From: Pseudomonadota bacterium
GTDB taxonomy: Bacteria; Verrucomicrobiota; Verrucomicrobiia; Chthoniobacterales; UBA6821
NCBI GenBank assembly: GCA_009928265.1
Contig: RFPR01000004.1
Span: 1-30,663, forward strand
Length of the DNA: 30,663 bases
Direction of reading: 5' to 3'
Shown here: positions 16,709-24,701 of the stretch, in pieces
Layout of the letters: each line of letters starts with the position of its first letter
Position numbering within the stretch: position 1 is the stretch's first letter
Position numbers and translations under genes: made by a program
The notes under the pieces: model-generated
The model's database searches: none
Seen by the model: the letters and a program-made list of their open reading frames with translations, nothing else
What the model was told of the DNA's origin: nothing

Positions 16709-16737
16709 AGTATCTCCATCACTGATGAGGGTGTCAA
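16709..16737 (-). promoter_or_regulatory. Promoter of typA
   Basis: On the minus strand a perfect -35 TTGACA (16737-16732) and GATACT as -10 (16714-16709) are separated by exactly 17 bases. The -10 ends 20 bases before the typA ATG. This is the best sigma-70-like match seen in the window. Confidence 0.7.
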
Positions 16738-16797
16738 CGAGGCATGGAAAATGCTTCAAAATTGACACAATCGGTCCATTTTCCCCCATTTCCCCGA

Positions 16798-17367
16798 ATG
16801 CGTCTGCTCCTCCTTCAGCACGATCCCCTCGACGGCCCAGGAGCGCTCACAGAATGGGCTGCGGAGCGGGGGTATTCCCTCGCGATCTGCCTGATCTGTC
16901 AGGGGGAGTCCCTACCGCCACTCGACTCCTTTGATCTCTTGGTCAGTCTTGGTGGCCCCATGGGTTCCTACGAGGAGAAAAAGCACCCGTGGCTTGTGTC
17001 TGAGAAGGAATATCTCCGCCGAGCAGTCTCTGCTGGAAAGAAGATCCTCGGTCTCTGTCTAGGGTGCCAACTGCTGGCAGACGCCCTGGGAGGGAAGGCC
17101 TTCCGCCACACCTGCAAGGAGTTCGGTTGGCAGCCGATCGAGTTGCTGGGGGCGGGACGGGACTGGTTCGGGGAGGATAGGGATTTTAAGGCCTTGGAAA
17201 AGGACGAGAAAGATATCTTTTACGCCTTTCAGTGGCACGGCGACACGTACTCGCTGCCGCAGGGAGCCGTTCAACTCGCCCGCAATGACGCAGCCGAGCA
17301 ACAGGCTTTTCTTATGGAAGCGCCGAGCGGCGGCCGGGTGCTCGGACTCCAGTTCCATCTTGAGTGA
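16798..17367 (+). CDS. Class I glutamine amidotransferase-like protein, apparently truncated by a frameshift
   Basis: A GMP-synthase-like class I glutamine amidotransferase domain (COG0518 type) of 189 residues from ATG at 16798. The nucleophile Cys87 lies in GLCLGCQLL, and His187/Glu189 in the last residues, LGLQFHLE, so the catalytic triad is just complete. The oxyanion strand (LLVSLGGPMGSYEE) is present. The frame stops right at the catalytic Glu, whereas relatives usually continue for about 40-50 residues. Exactly such an extension stands in the +1 frame (17366-17494), ending DAAQFRFFRLMDKLVAD, like the last helix of this family. A frameshift, natural or from a sequencing error, is therefore likely. 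An in-frame ATG at 16744 is possible but overlaps promoter sequence. Substrate unknown. Confidence 0.8.
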   Translation: MRLLLLQHDPLDGPGALTEWAAERGYSLAICLICQGESLPPLDSFDLLVSLGGPMGSYEEKKHPWLVSEKEYLRRAVSAGKKILGLCLGCQLLADALGGKAFRHTCKEFGWQPIELLGAGRDWFGEDRDFKALEKDEKDIFYAFQWHGDTYSLPQGAVQLARNDAAEQQAFLMEAPSGGRVLGLQFHLE

Positions 17368-17494
17368 ACCAGATGTCGCTCCACCGCCGTCGCCCTCGGT
17401 ACAGACTCCGGAGGAAATTCTCTTGGACCTCTCCCTCTTTGATGCGGCACAGTTCCGTTTCTTTAGACTCATGGACAAGCTGGTCGCGGATTGA
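17366..17494 (+). pseudogene. Out-of-frame C-terminal part of the amidotransferase
   Basis: The +1 frame after the stop at 17365-17367 reads on for about 42 codons to TGA at 17492-17494. It has a Pro-rich linker, then PEEILLDLSLFDAAQ and a helix ending RLMDKLVAD. Adding it gives about 232 residues, near the family norm. It has no start signal of its own. Confidence 0.55.
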
Positions 17495-17537
17495 TTTTCG
17501 CTCGCTCCGATCGATCTCGGAGTTATGCTGTGCAGCT

Positions 17538-17556
17538 CCGGGGAAACGTCCCCCGG
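17538..17556 (+). other. GC-rich hairpin before tRNA-Arg
   Basis: CCGGGG (17538-17543) pairs with CCCCGG (17551-17556). No T-run follows. It might end the amidotransferase transcript or be a leader structure of the tRNA precursor. Confidence 0.35.
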
Positions 17557-17564
17557 CCCTCTCA

Positions 17565-17641
17565 GCAGCCGTAGCTCAATTGGATAGAGCGCTTCCCTCC
17601 GAAGGAAGAGGTTGTGGGTTCGACCCCCGCCGGCTGCACCA
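17565..17641 (+). tRNA. tRNA-Arg (anticodon CCG)
   Basis: The cloverleaf is complete: acceptor GCAGCCG/CGGCTGC, D-arm GCTC/GAGC, anticodon stem CTTCC/GGAAG with loop CTCCGAA (anticodon CCG), variable AGGTT, T-arm GTGGG/CCCGC with loop TTCGACC, discriminator A and encoded CCA. It reads CGG codons. Confidence 0.97.
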
Positions 17642-17680
17642 GACTTCGCGATCTTGGTTTATGAACGTTGCTGTAACCCT

Positions 17681-18337
17681 TTATCCGGAAGCCAAACCGA
17701 TCGCCCGGGAGAGCGTGAGGGCAACAAGATCAAGCATCATGGCACCATGGATCACAAAGAGTGTTTTCATGAGCCGTGAGGTGGCGGTCGCCCCGGAAGG
17801 CTCGAACTGGAGGAGGGTCATCGCCGAGGCATGGAAGTAGTCGAAAGGATCCAGGCTGCCGGCTTCCTCCGAGAAACGAATATGCGTGCCTCCCCTTGCC
17901 CTGGCGGAGGAATCGAGCCTCCAGTAGAGCCATCCGAAGGTGATTGTGATGACTGGTATGAAGAGGAGTAACTCCAGAAGAAGAAGCCCTCCCGCCTTCA
18001 GGCGGCTGAGCAGAAGGAGGTTGAGCATGAGAAACTGGGTCAAGCAGCGGAATGCGAGCAGACCCCCCACCACATCGACCGCCCGCTGGACAGGCTTTGC
18101 GCGCGCAATCTGGATCTGCACGGCAACCACCAAGACAAGCATCACAGGCATGATCCATCCCCTGATCAAGGAATGGGTCTCCTTGAGGAAGAAAGCGATG
18201 TTCTTAACGGTGGCGTCATCGATCTGATCGAGGCCGTAACCCAGATCCTTTACAAAGATGGCTGCAAACAAATGACCGGCGACAAGTATCCAGAGCTGGA
18301 GACTTCTACGGATAAAAGGCATGGGCAATCGGATCAT
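17681..18337 (-). CDS. Multi-pass membrane protein, possibly channel-like
   Basis: A 218-residue integral membrane protein from ATG at 18337 (longer in-frame start at 18415 would overlap the divergent gene). Five hydrophobic segments are visible: LWILVAGHLFAAIFV, GWIMPVMLVLVVAVQI, the region around LTQFLMLNLLLL, LLLLELLLFIPVITITFGWLYW, and a last one, TLFVIHGAMMLDLVALTLS. The part before the last segment (FDYFHASAMTLLQFEPSG) is placed like the pore helix and loop of two-helix ion channels, where 'yFs..tltTvGyGd..P' is expected. The K+ filter TVGYG is missing, so ion selectivity is not supported. It is divergent from the phospholipase D-like gene with 76 bases between, probably sharing a promoter region. 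Confidence 0.65.
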   Translation of the reverse strand: MIRLPMPFIRRSLQLWILVAGHLFAAIFVKDLGYGLDQIDDATVKNIAFFLKETHSLIRGWIMPVMLVLVVAVQIQIARAKPVQRAVDVVGGLLAFRCLTQFLMLNLLLLSRLKAGGLLLLELLLFIPVITITFGWLYWRLDSSARARGGTHIRFSEEAGSLDPFDYFHASAMTLLQFEPSGATATSRLMKTLFVIHGAMMLDLVALTLSRAIGLASG

Positions 18338-18413
18338 GGTGTTGCAAAAGAACGCTCGGTTAAGGGCGGATAAGCCGTTGAAAGTCACGGACGACTCCCG
18401 CATAGTGTGCCTC

Positions 18414-19448
18414 ATGTTTACTGACGCCGTCCATCACTTGATCGTTCAACCTGACGACGGGATCGAGCCGATCCTCAAGACCATCGAGAAGGCTAAAAAA
18501 TCGCTCGATATCAAGATGTTCCAGTTCACGGATCCGATCCTGATGCATGCTGTAATCGAGGCCCACAAGCGCGGCGTGAAGGTGCGCGTGATGCTCAATC
18601 CGTCGCGCTTCACCGGAGAGCATGATAACGATGAGGCCTTTTCCATGTTTCGGGATGCCAAGGTACCCGTCGAGGAGACCAACCCCAAGTACCCGATCAC
18701 CCATGAGAAATCGATGGTGGTCGACGGGAAGCAGGCCTTCATCATGTCTCTGAACTGGGCCCCGAAGTACTTCGGCCTAACACGCGACTACGGTTTGGTG
18801 ACGAACGATCCAGCCGAGGTGGCGGAGGTCGCGGGTTGCTTCGAAGCCGATTGGAATCGCGTCGACTTCACCCCTCCCCCTGTTTCCAACATCATCTGGA
18901 GCGTGGGCAAGGCGCGTCAGGAGGTCATCGATTTTATCAGGGGTGCCAAGGAGTCGCTCTTCATCCAGCATGAAAAGTACGTCGACACCCCCGTCATCGA
19001 GGCTCTCGTCCACGCCAAGATGAAGAATAACGTGAAGGTGCATGCCCTGGCCCTGCCCGTGCACTCCCTGCGCGATTTCTATCAACTGGACGGTATCGCC
19101 GGCCTGCGACTTCTTGAAGATCTCGGCATCTACGTCCACAAGCTCAAGGGGACGCACCTCCATGCCAAGCTGATCCTGGCCGACGAAAACCGCGCGTTGC
19201 TCAGTTCCTTCAACATCTACCCGAAGTGCTTCAACGAGCGTCGCGAGCTGGGCATCCGCTTCGACGACAAGGACCTCATCAAGAGGCTGGTGAAGATCTT
19301 CCACAAGGACTGGGAAAGCTCGAAGCGGATCGACCTCTCCGACGAGGGAATCCAGGCCGATCGGGACAAGCACGCTGCCAAGGAGTTAGCCGAACAGGTC
19401 GCTCACGAGGAGAAACACGCGCACATCGCCCGATCACAGAAAGCCTGA
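18414..19448 (+). CDS. Phospholipase D-like protein, paralogue 1
   Basis: A 344-residue member of the phospholipase D superfamily (cardiolipin-synthase-like) with two HxK(x)4D catalytic motifs: H97-K99-D104 in THEKSMVVDG and H250-K252-D257 in HLHAKLILAD. These two half-sites together form one active site that works through a phospho-histidine intermediate. Reactions in this family include phospholipid headgroup transfer, lipid hydrolysis and nuclease activity; sequence alone does not choose. No signal peptide or membrane helix is visible, unlike standard cardiolipin synthases. The tail is Lys/Glu/His-rich. ATG at 18414 aligns with the start of the next paralogue (MFTDAVHHLIVQPDDG vs MFDDRNHHLIIQPDDG); a longer frame from 18321 is unlikely. 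Paralogue 2 begins 22 bases downstream. Confidence 0.9.
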   Translation: MFTDAVHHLIVQPDDGIEPILKTIEKAKKSLDIKMFQFTDPILMHAVIEAHKRGVKVRVMLNPSRFTGEHDNDEAFSMFRDAKVPVEETNPKYPITHEKSMVVDGKQAFIMSLNWAPKYFGLTRDYGLVTNDPAEVAEVAGCFEADWNRVDFTPPPVSNIIWSVGKARQEVIDFIRGAKESLFIQHEKYVDTPVIEALVHAKMKNNVKVHALALPVHSLRDFYQLDGIAGLRLLEDLGIYVHKLKGTHLHAKLILADENRALLSSFNIYPKCFNERRELGIRFDDKDLIKRLVKIFHKDWESSKRIDLSDEGIQADRDKHAAKELAEQVAHEEKHAHIARSQKA

Positions 19449-19470
19449 TCCGAGCGCGTCCGGAAAAACC

Positions 19471-20463
19471 ATGTTCGACGACAGGAATCATCATCTCATC
19501 ATTCAGCCGGATGACGGGATCCAGCCAATTCTGGGAACCATTAATGGTGCCGAGCTCTCTCTCGACATCAAGATGTTCCAGTTTACGGATCCGGTCCTGA
19601 TCCAGGCCGTGATTCAGGCCCAGAGGCGCGGCGTGGCCGTGCGCGTGATGCTCAATCCCTCCCGCTTCACCGGAGAGCATGATAACGACGAGGCCTTTGC
19701 CCTGTTCCGGGATGCCAAGGTACCTGTCCAGGAGACCAACCCCAAGTACCCGATCACGCATGAAAAATCGATGGTTGTGGACGGAAAGCAGGCCTTCATC
19801 ATGTCCCTGAACTGGGCTCCCAAGTATTTCGAGAGGACCCGCGACTACGCCCTTGTGACCAATGTCCCCGAGGAGGTGGCCGAAGTCGCCTCCTGTTTCG
19901 AAGCCGATTGGCAGCGGGCCGATTTTACCCCCCCAGCAGTCTCCAATCTCATCTGGAGTGTCGGCAAATCACGGCAGGCAGTCATTGATTTTGTTCACGA
20001 CGCCGAAAAGTCGCTTTACGTCCAGCATGAGAAATACGTCGACACACCGGTCATCGAGGCTCTCGTGCGCGCGAAGATGAAAAGGGGCGTCAAGGTCCAT
20101 GCCACGGCTCTTCCCGTCCACTCGCTGAGGGAATTCTATCGCCTCGATGGTGTTGCCGGTCTTCGCCTACTTGAGGACCTAGGGATCCATGTGCACCGCC
20201 TGAAGCATGTGCACCTTCACGCAAAGCTCATCCTGGCTGATAAGAAAAGGGCTCTCCTGAGCTCCTTCAATATCTACCCGAAGTGCTTTAACGAGCGCCG
20301 CGAACTGGGCATCAAGTTCGAGGACCGTGACCTGGTCAAAAGGCTTGTAGAGGTTTTTGAGAGTGACTGGGAGCAGTCCAAACGAATCGACCTCAGCGAT
20401 GAAGGAATCGCCAAGGACCTTGAGAAGCATGCCGCGAAGAAAGCGGCCGCACAGCAAGCGTGA
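19471..20463 (+). CDS. Phospholipase D-like protein, paralogue 2
   Basis: A 330-residue tandem paralogue of the preceding gene, collinear over its full length. By eye about three quarters of residues agree. Both HxK(x)4D motifs are intact at the same positions (H97-K99-D104 and H250-K252-D257), so neither copy looks dead. Differences cluster in surface charge and the C-terminal tail, which is shorter here and Ala/Lys-rich. Like its sibling it has no signal peptide or membrane helix. Its stop overlaps the GTG of the chromate-transporter gene (GTGA), so the two are probably translationally coupled. The high likeness suggests a fairly recent duplication kept by selection. Substrate unknown. Confidence 0.9.
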   Translation: MFDDRNHHLIIQPDDGIQPILGTINGAELSLDIKMFQFTDPVLIQAVIQAQRRGVAVRVMLNPSRFTGEHDNDEAFALFRDAKVPVQETNPKYPITHEKSMVVDGKQAFIMSLNWAPKYFERTRDYALVTNVPEEVAEVASCFEADWQRADFTPPAVSNLIWSVGKSRQAVIDFVHDAEKSLYVQHEKYVDTPVIEALVRAKMKRGVKVHATALPVHSLREFYRLDGVAGLRLLEDLGIHVHRLKHVHLHAKLILADKKRALLSSFNIYPKCFNERRELGIKFEDRDLVKRLVEVFESDWEQSKRIDLSDEGIAKDLEKHAAKKAAAQQA

Positions 20464-21041
20464 ATCCCGAGGCCAAATCCCCTGAGACAGCCCAACCCGG
20501 CCTGGGAGAACTAGCCCGCCTCTTCCTGTTCATCGGGCTCACCAGTTTCGGAGGAGGCATCACCGCCTACATCCGCCGGATTGTGGTCACCGAGAAGCGT
20601 TGGCTCACCGATGAGGAATTCCTTCCGGGACTGGGTCTCGTCCAACTCCTGCCAGGAGCCAATGTGGCAGGGCTTGCCGTCTACATCGGAAATCATCTCA
20701 AGGGTCCGCTCGGATCCGCCGTGGCGCTCTTCTGCCTCTTTGTCCCTCCGTTTATCACGACCTGCGCCCTGGGGTTCCTTTACTTCCATGCCGGCCGCAC
20801 CGAAGACGCCAGCGCGATCCTGATGGGCGTCACCGCAGCGGCCTGCGGCCTGATGGCCAGTATGGTCTTCGAATCGGGACAAAAGGCTATCAAGGGAGTC
20901 TTTGACGTTTTACTGATCCTGCTGACCTTCGCTCTGGTGCGCTGCGCCCACCTTCACGTTCCGATCGTTATCCTGATCGTGGCACCCCTTGCCCTGTGGT
21001 GGCATCGTCCACGCAAAGCCTCAACCAAGGAGAGTCCATGA
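20460..21041 (+). CDS. Chromate transporter family protein, N-terminal-type half
   Basis: A 193-residue short-chain member of the CHR family (chromate_transp domain). It has the family signature LFLFIGLTSFGGGITAYIRR, then VTEKRWLTDEEF, LVQLLPGANVAGLAVYIG and several hydrophobic helices. Long ChrA proteins have two such domains; here each half is its own gene, the usual arrangement of short-chain pairs. The start is GTG at 20460, overlapping the stop of the upstream phospholipase D-like gene by four bases. Its own stop overlaps the ATG of the second half (ATGA). Family members export chromate in some bacteria, but many homologues have no tested substrate. Confidence 0.92.
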   Translation: MNPEAKSPETAQPGLGELARLFLFIGLTSFGGGITAYIRRIVVTEKRWLTDEEFLPGLGLVQLLPGANVAGLAVYIGNHLKGPLGSAVALFCLFVPPFITTCALGFLYFHAGRTEDASAILMGVTAAACGLMASMVFESGQKAIKGVFDVLLILLTFALVRCAHLHVPIVILIVAPLALWWHRPRKASTKESP

Positions 21042-21583
21042 CCAGGATCCTGCTCCAGCTTGCCGGACTCTTCTCCGCTCTCTCTCTCTCCGCCTTTGGC
21101 GGCGGCAAGGTCGTGCTTCCCTCGATGCATCAGGCCGCTGTGGGCCAATATCACTGGATGACGAGCCAACAGTTCGTCGATCTTTTTTCCATCAGCATGG
21201 CAGCACCAGGCCCCTCGATGATGGTGGTGACCTTGGTGGGGCTGAAAGCCTGCATGCCCTACGGGACAGTCGCGGCCATCCTCGGAGCGCTTGTAGCGAC
21301 CCTCGCGATGTTTGTCCCCAGCTCGGTCCTAGTCTACTTCGCGGGCAACTGGTGGGACCACTGGAAGGAGTCCCCCTGGCGCCATGCCGTCATGGACGCG
21401 ATCATGCCGATCTCGACAGGGCTAATCCTCGCGGCAACCTGGATCATCTCCAAGACCTCGATCCACTCAGTGCCGACGGCCATTCTGGGTGTGGTCGCAC
21501 TTCTGCTGATGCTCTTCACCAAGATCAACCCCGTGCTGATGATGGCCGCGGCGGGCGCGATCAGTTGGGTCTTCCTGAGCTAA
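21038..21583 (+). CDS. Chromate transporter family protein, C-terminal-type half
   Basis: A 181-residue partner of the preceding gene. It shares the FGGG signature (SLSAFGGGKVVLPSMH) and the APGPSMMV motif that parallels LLPGANV in the first half. Five to six hydrophobic helices follow, ending in GAISWVFLS. ATG at 21038 overlaps the previous stop by four bases and has a good ribosome-binding site (AAGGAGAG, 21027-21034). The two are expected to form a heterodimer in the inner membrane. The stop is followed after only 15 bases by the end of a convergent gene. Confidence 0.92.
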   Translation: MTRILLQLAGLFSALSLSAFGGGKVVLPSMHQAAVGQYHWMTSQQFVDLFSISMAAPGPSMMVVTLVGLKACMPYGTVAAILGALVATLAMFVPSSVLVYFAGNWWDHWKESPWRHAVMDAIMPISTGLILAATWIISKTSIHSVPTAILGVVALLLMLFTKINPVLMMAAAGAISWVFLS

Positions 21584-21598
21584 ACTCAGGATCTTGGA

Positions 21599-22585
21599 TC
21601 ACTTTCCGGAGAAGTTTAGGCCTGTCTCGCGTTTTCCAGAGACCGGGAGGTCGGTAACGATGACCGTGGTGCCGGGCGCAGAGATCCCCTGAAGGATCGA
21701 GCGGAACTCTTCGCTAAAGGAGACCCTCTTCCTCAGGCTGTCGAAATTTGTGCGGTCGGTCGCCCCGTTCCTGCCCACGGTCATCCAGCGGTTCCGTGAC
21801 GTGGTGTCTCCGGCCGGAGCGATCCTCGTGAAGACATGGTTGCCGAACTTTCCAAGCCCGTTGACCCGTACTGCGGCTCGCCCGATTCGGACGCCGTTGC
21901 GGTAAACGTAAAGCATCCGGTCTGCCGCACTGAAGACCATGGTAACTGGACCGGACGTACTCCGCTCGGGATGCCAGCTGTAAGCACCTGGCGCGAGCGG
22001 TTGTCCGGCTCCTGGCTGGAGAACGGGAAGAATCAGGCCGGGATCGGCGGCATACGAGGTCTGGAGGGAATGGTTGTCGCCGATGACAACGGTTCCGCCC
22101 TGTCGGGTCAGGTCGAAGAGCTTCTGGGAGAACTCAAAAGGAAGGCGGATACACCCATGGCTGGCGGCATGACCCGGCAAGAACCCTGAGTGAAAAGCGA
22201 CTCCGTCCCAGGTGAGCCGCTGCATGTAGGGCATGGGGGCGTTGTCATAGGTCTTGGAGTAATGGTCGGCGCTCTTCTGGAGAATCGTGAAGACACCCGT
22301 CGGGGTGGAGTGCCCGGGCATGCCGCTGCTGATGGAGGAACGGGCCACCAAGACGCCGTTGCGGTAGACATTCATGATCTGCTCCGGAAGGCTGACCAGG
22401 ATCATGACCGGGCCGTCGGGGGAAATGCGGGGTGCCCACCAATACTGTCCGGGTTGGAGTAGTCCGATTGGCTTTCCGGTCGGGGCTCCCTCGGTGTGGA
22501 AGGAAGGTTTCTGAACATCGACCGCGCGCAGCGGCAGGGCACAAAGTGATCCGAGAAGACCGAGCAGAGAGAGAAGGCGTTTCAT
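21599..22585 (-). CDS. L,D-transpeptidase with a second, degenerate YkuD-like domain
   Basis: A 328-residue exported protein (signal peptide 1-21, PLRA|VD). The first YkuD domain (~58-170) is complete: VAFHSGF (H132) and SHGCIRLP with catalytic Cys145. Such enzymes make 3-3 crosslinks in peptidoglycan or tie proteins to it. Residues ~212-320 repeat the same beginning (GPVTMVFSAADRMLYVYRNGV against GPVMILVSLPEQIMNVYRNGV), but no HGC motif follows, so the second domain cannot be a transpeptidase. It may bind substrate or be structural. The gene starts 13 bases after the glycoside-hydrolase-like gene and is probably co-transcribed with it. Confidence 0.9.
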   Translation of the reverse strand: MKRLLSLLGLLGSLCALPLRAVDVQKPSFHTEGAPTGKPIGLLQPGQYWWAPRISPDGPVMILVSLPEQIMNVYRNGVLVARSSISSGMPGHSTPTGVFTILQKSADHYSKTYDNAPMPYMQRLTWDGVAFHSGFLPGHAASHGCIRLPFEFSQKLFDLTRQGGTVVIGDNHSLQTSYAADPGLILPVLQPGAGQPLAPGAYSWHPERSTSGPVTMVFSAADRMLYVYRNGVRIGRAAVRVNGLGKFGNHVFTRIAPAGDTTSRNRWMTVGRNGATDRTNFDSLRKRVSFSEEFRSILQGISAPGTTVIVTDLPVSGKRETGLNFSGK

Positions 22586-22598
22586 GGATGGGCAAAAT

Positions 22599-24641
22599 CT
22601 AGCGAAGCACGGCCAGAGTGAAAGCCGGAAGCGTCACGGAACCCCCGACACAGGACGAGGTCACAGGCAGCAGGTTCTTGGCTGGATGCCCGCTCCGTCC
22701 ACCCTCCAACCAGCGGTATTGCTCCGAACCGTACGTGCTTACCAACGTGGCCTTCATGCCATGCAGCGCGATGGTCACGGGATGGTCAGCCTTGTTGATC
22801 AGCAACAAGGAACGGGATTGATCCGGTCTGCAAAGCGCCCAACCCTCAAGCAGGTCTATGTCTCCATGGAAGGAGACAGGCAGCACACTGTGGTTTCCTC
22901 CCCGCGGGTCCATCCACTCCCGGGCAAGTAGACGCAGGGTGTGGAAGGTCGCGACCGGCGTGAGCGAACCCTTGCGGTTCAGCAGCATCAATTGGTTCCC
23001 CCAAGAGTCATAAGTGTTTTCCAGAGTATTTGGTTCGTAACCGTAGTAATAGGCAGCGCACCCACCAGAGCAGAGGAACTGGGCGGCGATTTCGGCATTC
23101 AATAGTCCACCGGTCAGATCAACCTCCTGACGGCAGGGAAAAACAGCCCAGTTAAACTCACTGATTACCAACGGCAAACCGAAGCGCCGGAGATTACTGA
23201 AAGCCCGCTCCAGCATTCCCGATGATCGCGATAACTGTGACAATTCTGAATCCCAGAGATCATCAAAGGGATACCACTCGAATGAGAGGAACTGTAGGTC
23301 AGCACTTTGGCCATGCCGCACAAGTTCCTGACGGAGAGATCGGATCCATGCACTTTTATCCGTGCGGTAAATAAGATCCCAAGACTGCACATCCGCCGTC
23401 ACAAAACTCGGGCCACCCATCACTGCCTTGGGAACAGCTTTTCGGATCAGGCGGGCCGTCTGCGCGTAGAGCACTCCGAAATCAACTGGATCGACACGTT
23501 GCCCGTCCGGCTCCTCGCCAAGCTCAAGACGATTCACCGGAATCATGGCTCGGCGGGCATACGCTGCAAGCGCTGCTCCGTTCTCCGGGGTGTCATAGAA
23601 AACCGGGATCGCCAGCATGATCGGCAGTCCTTGGGTGATGCCACAGCGGGCGATGCGGTCGATGCCGGGCTGTTCCGTCCTTGGATCTCGATCACACGCC
23701 CGGTGCCAAGGATCGGTGGAGGAGACGTAGCAGAGGGTCTGCTTCTTGTCCGGGCCGTGGATCACATGATCGTCGAAATCAAATTGCCCTGACTCGCCCG
23801 CCATCACTTCACGGATCGCATACCCCATGGCATCACGCGGATCCTTGGAGTCAGAAGGTGCCGTTCCTGAACTCTTCGTCATCCAGATCCGGAGATAGCG
23901 GGCACGCACCGTTTTCCCGAACTTCAGGAACTGCTCCCCGCCCTTTCCCTGGTTGACCACACCTTGGGGAAAGGTGTGCCAGACATTCCAAGGATGAGCT
24001 CCGAAGTAGACACGGCCGCCGGTGGCATACTCGACGCGGAATTGAGTCGCGTAGGGCTCCCCCCAGAGGATGTTGAGGGTATTGATCGTCACGGGTTTTC
24101 CAAAATCGAGCACCACCCACTGGGGATGATGGCCCTCCGGTTCACCGGTGTAGGCGCGCGACAGGTACGGGTTGCTCTTCCAGAACGAGACACGATCTCC
24201 GTCATCCAAGCGGGAATAGCCGTCGTCGTTTGCCTCATCGAGTGTGTCACCCCTCCGCGGAAGCCTGTATCCATACGAAGTCATGATCGGACGGGCTGGG
24301 TCAGGTATTGAGTCCGAAGTCCAGTAGCCTTGGAAATGTTCCGAGTCACTCCAGCGTCCACGCGGATTCCAGTGCCAAGCCTCCACGGCAAGCTCCGTCC
24401 GGAGTCTCACGGAAACAGGCCCCAACCCCGCCTCAAGCATCTTTCTAACACTTGCTGGGGAGAGCATGTTGGCGGAATCTCCCTCCCGATGACCATCGAG
24501 ACCCGCCCCAAGGGCGAGCTTGGGATCAACTGAGCGAATCACCCGGCTTCCGACGTCAACGCGTGCCTCTGCAGGATTCTTCTCTGCGTGGACACAGGCA
24601 CCCCCTGCACACAGCAGGAAGAGAAGGAGTCGAGGAATCAT
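22599..24641 (-). CDS. Secreted glycoside-hydrolase-like protein with embedded discoidin-type domain
   Basis: A 680-residue exported protein (signal peptide 1-19, ending CVHA|E). Residues ~160-280 look like an F5/8-type C (discoidin) carbohydrate-binding domain (WVVLDFGKPVTINTLNILWG, VRARYLRIWM). It lies inside a TIM-barrel glycosidase-like frame. Likely catalytic residues are E377 in LELGEEPDG at the end of strand 4 and E495 in LVISEFNWA at strand 7, the pattern of clan GH-A retaining enzymes. The Asn normally before the acid/base Glu is replaced by Glu376. The last ~100 residues resemble a small beta-sandwich often found after such barrels. I cannot name the GH family. The neighbouring L,D-transpeptidase gene suggests an envelope or extracellular polymer role. 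Confidence 0.75.
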   Translation of the reverse strand: MIPRLLLFLLCAGGACVHAEKNPAEARVDVGSRVIRSVDPKLALGAGLDGHREGDSANMLSPASVRKMLEAGLGPVSVRLRTELAVEAWHWNPRGRWSDSEHFQGYWTSDSIPDPARPIMTSYGYRLPRRGDTLDEANDDGYSRLDDGDRVSFWKSNPYLSRAYTGEPEGHHPQWVVLDFGKPVTINTLNILWGEPYATQFRVEYATGGRVYFGAHPWNVWHTFPQGVVNQGKGGEQFLKFGKTVRARYLRIWMTKSSGTAPSDSKDPRDAMGYAIREVMAGESGQFDFDDHVIHGPDKKQTLCYVSSTDPWHRACDRDPRTEQPGIDRIARCGITQGLPIMLAIPVFYDTPENGAALAAYARRAMIPVNRLELGEEPDGQRVDPVDFGVLYAQTARLIRKAVPKAVMGGPSFVTADVQSWDLIYRTDKSAWIRSLRQELVRHGQSADLQFLSFEWYPFDDLWDSELSQLSRSSGMLERAFSNLRRFGLPLVISEFNWAVFPCRQEVDLTGGLLNAEIAAQFLCSGGCAAYYYGYEPNTLENTYDSWGNQLMLLNRKGSLTPVATFHTLRLLAREWMDPRGGNHSVLPVSFHGDIDLLEGWALCRPDQSRSLLLINKADHPVTIALHGMKATLVSTYGSEQYRWLEGGRSGHPAKNLLPVTSSCVGGSVTLPAFTLAVLR

Positions 24642-24701
24642 CGATCCATCAATCTGCCCTAATGGCCTGAAAGCCTACAGCCTAAACCCCTCGATACGGA
24701 A

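Noticed and set aside
17340..17372. Programmed +1 frameshift in the amidotransferase
   Set aside because: The codon before the stop is GAG, which cannot re-pair in +1, and no prfB-like CTT TGA or upstream stimulator is present; kept only as a frameshift of unknown origin.
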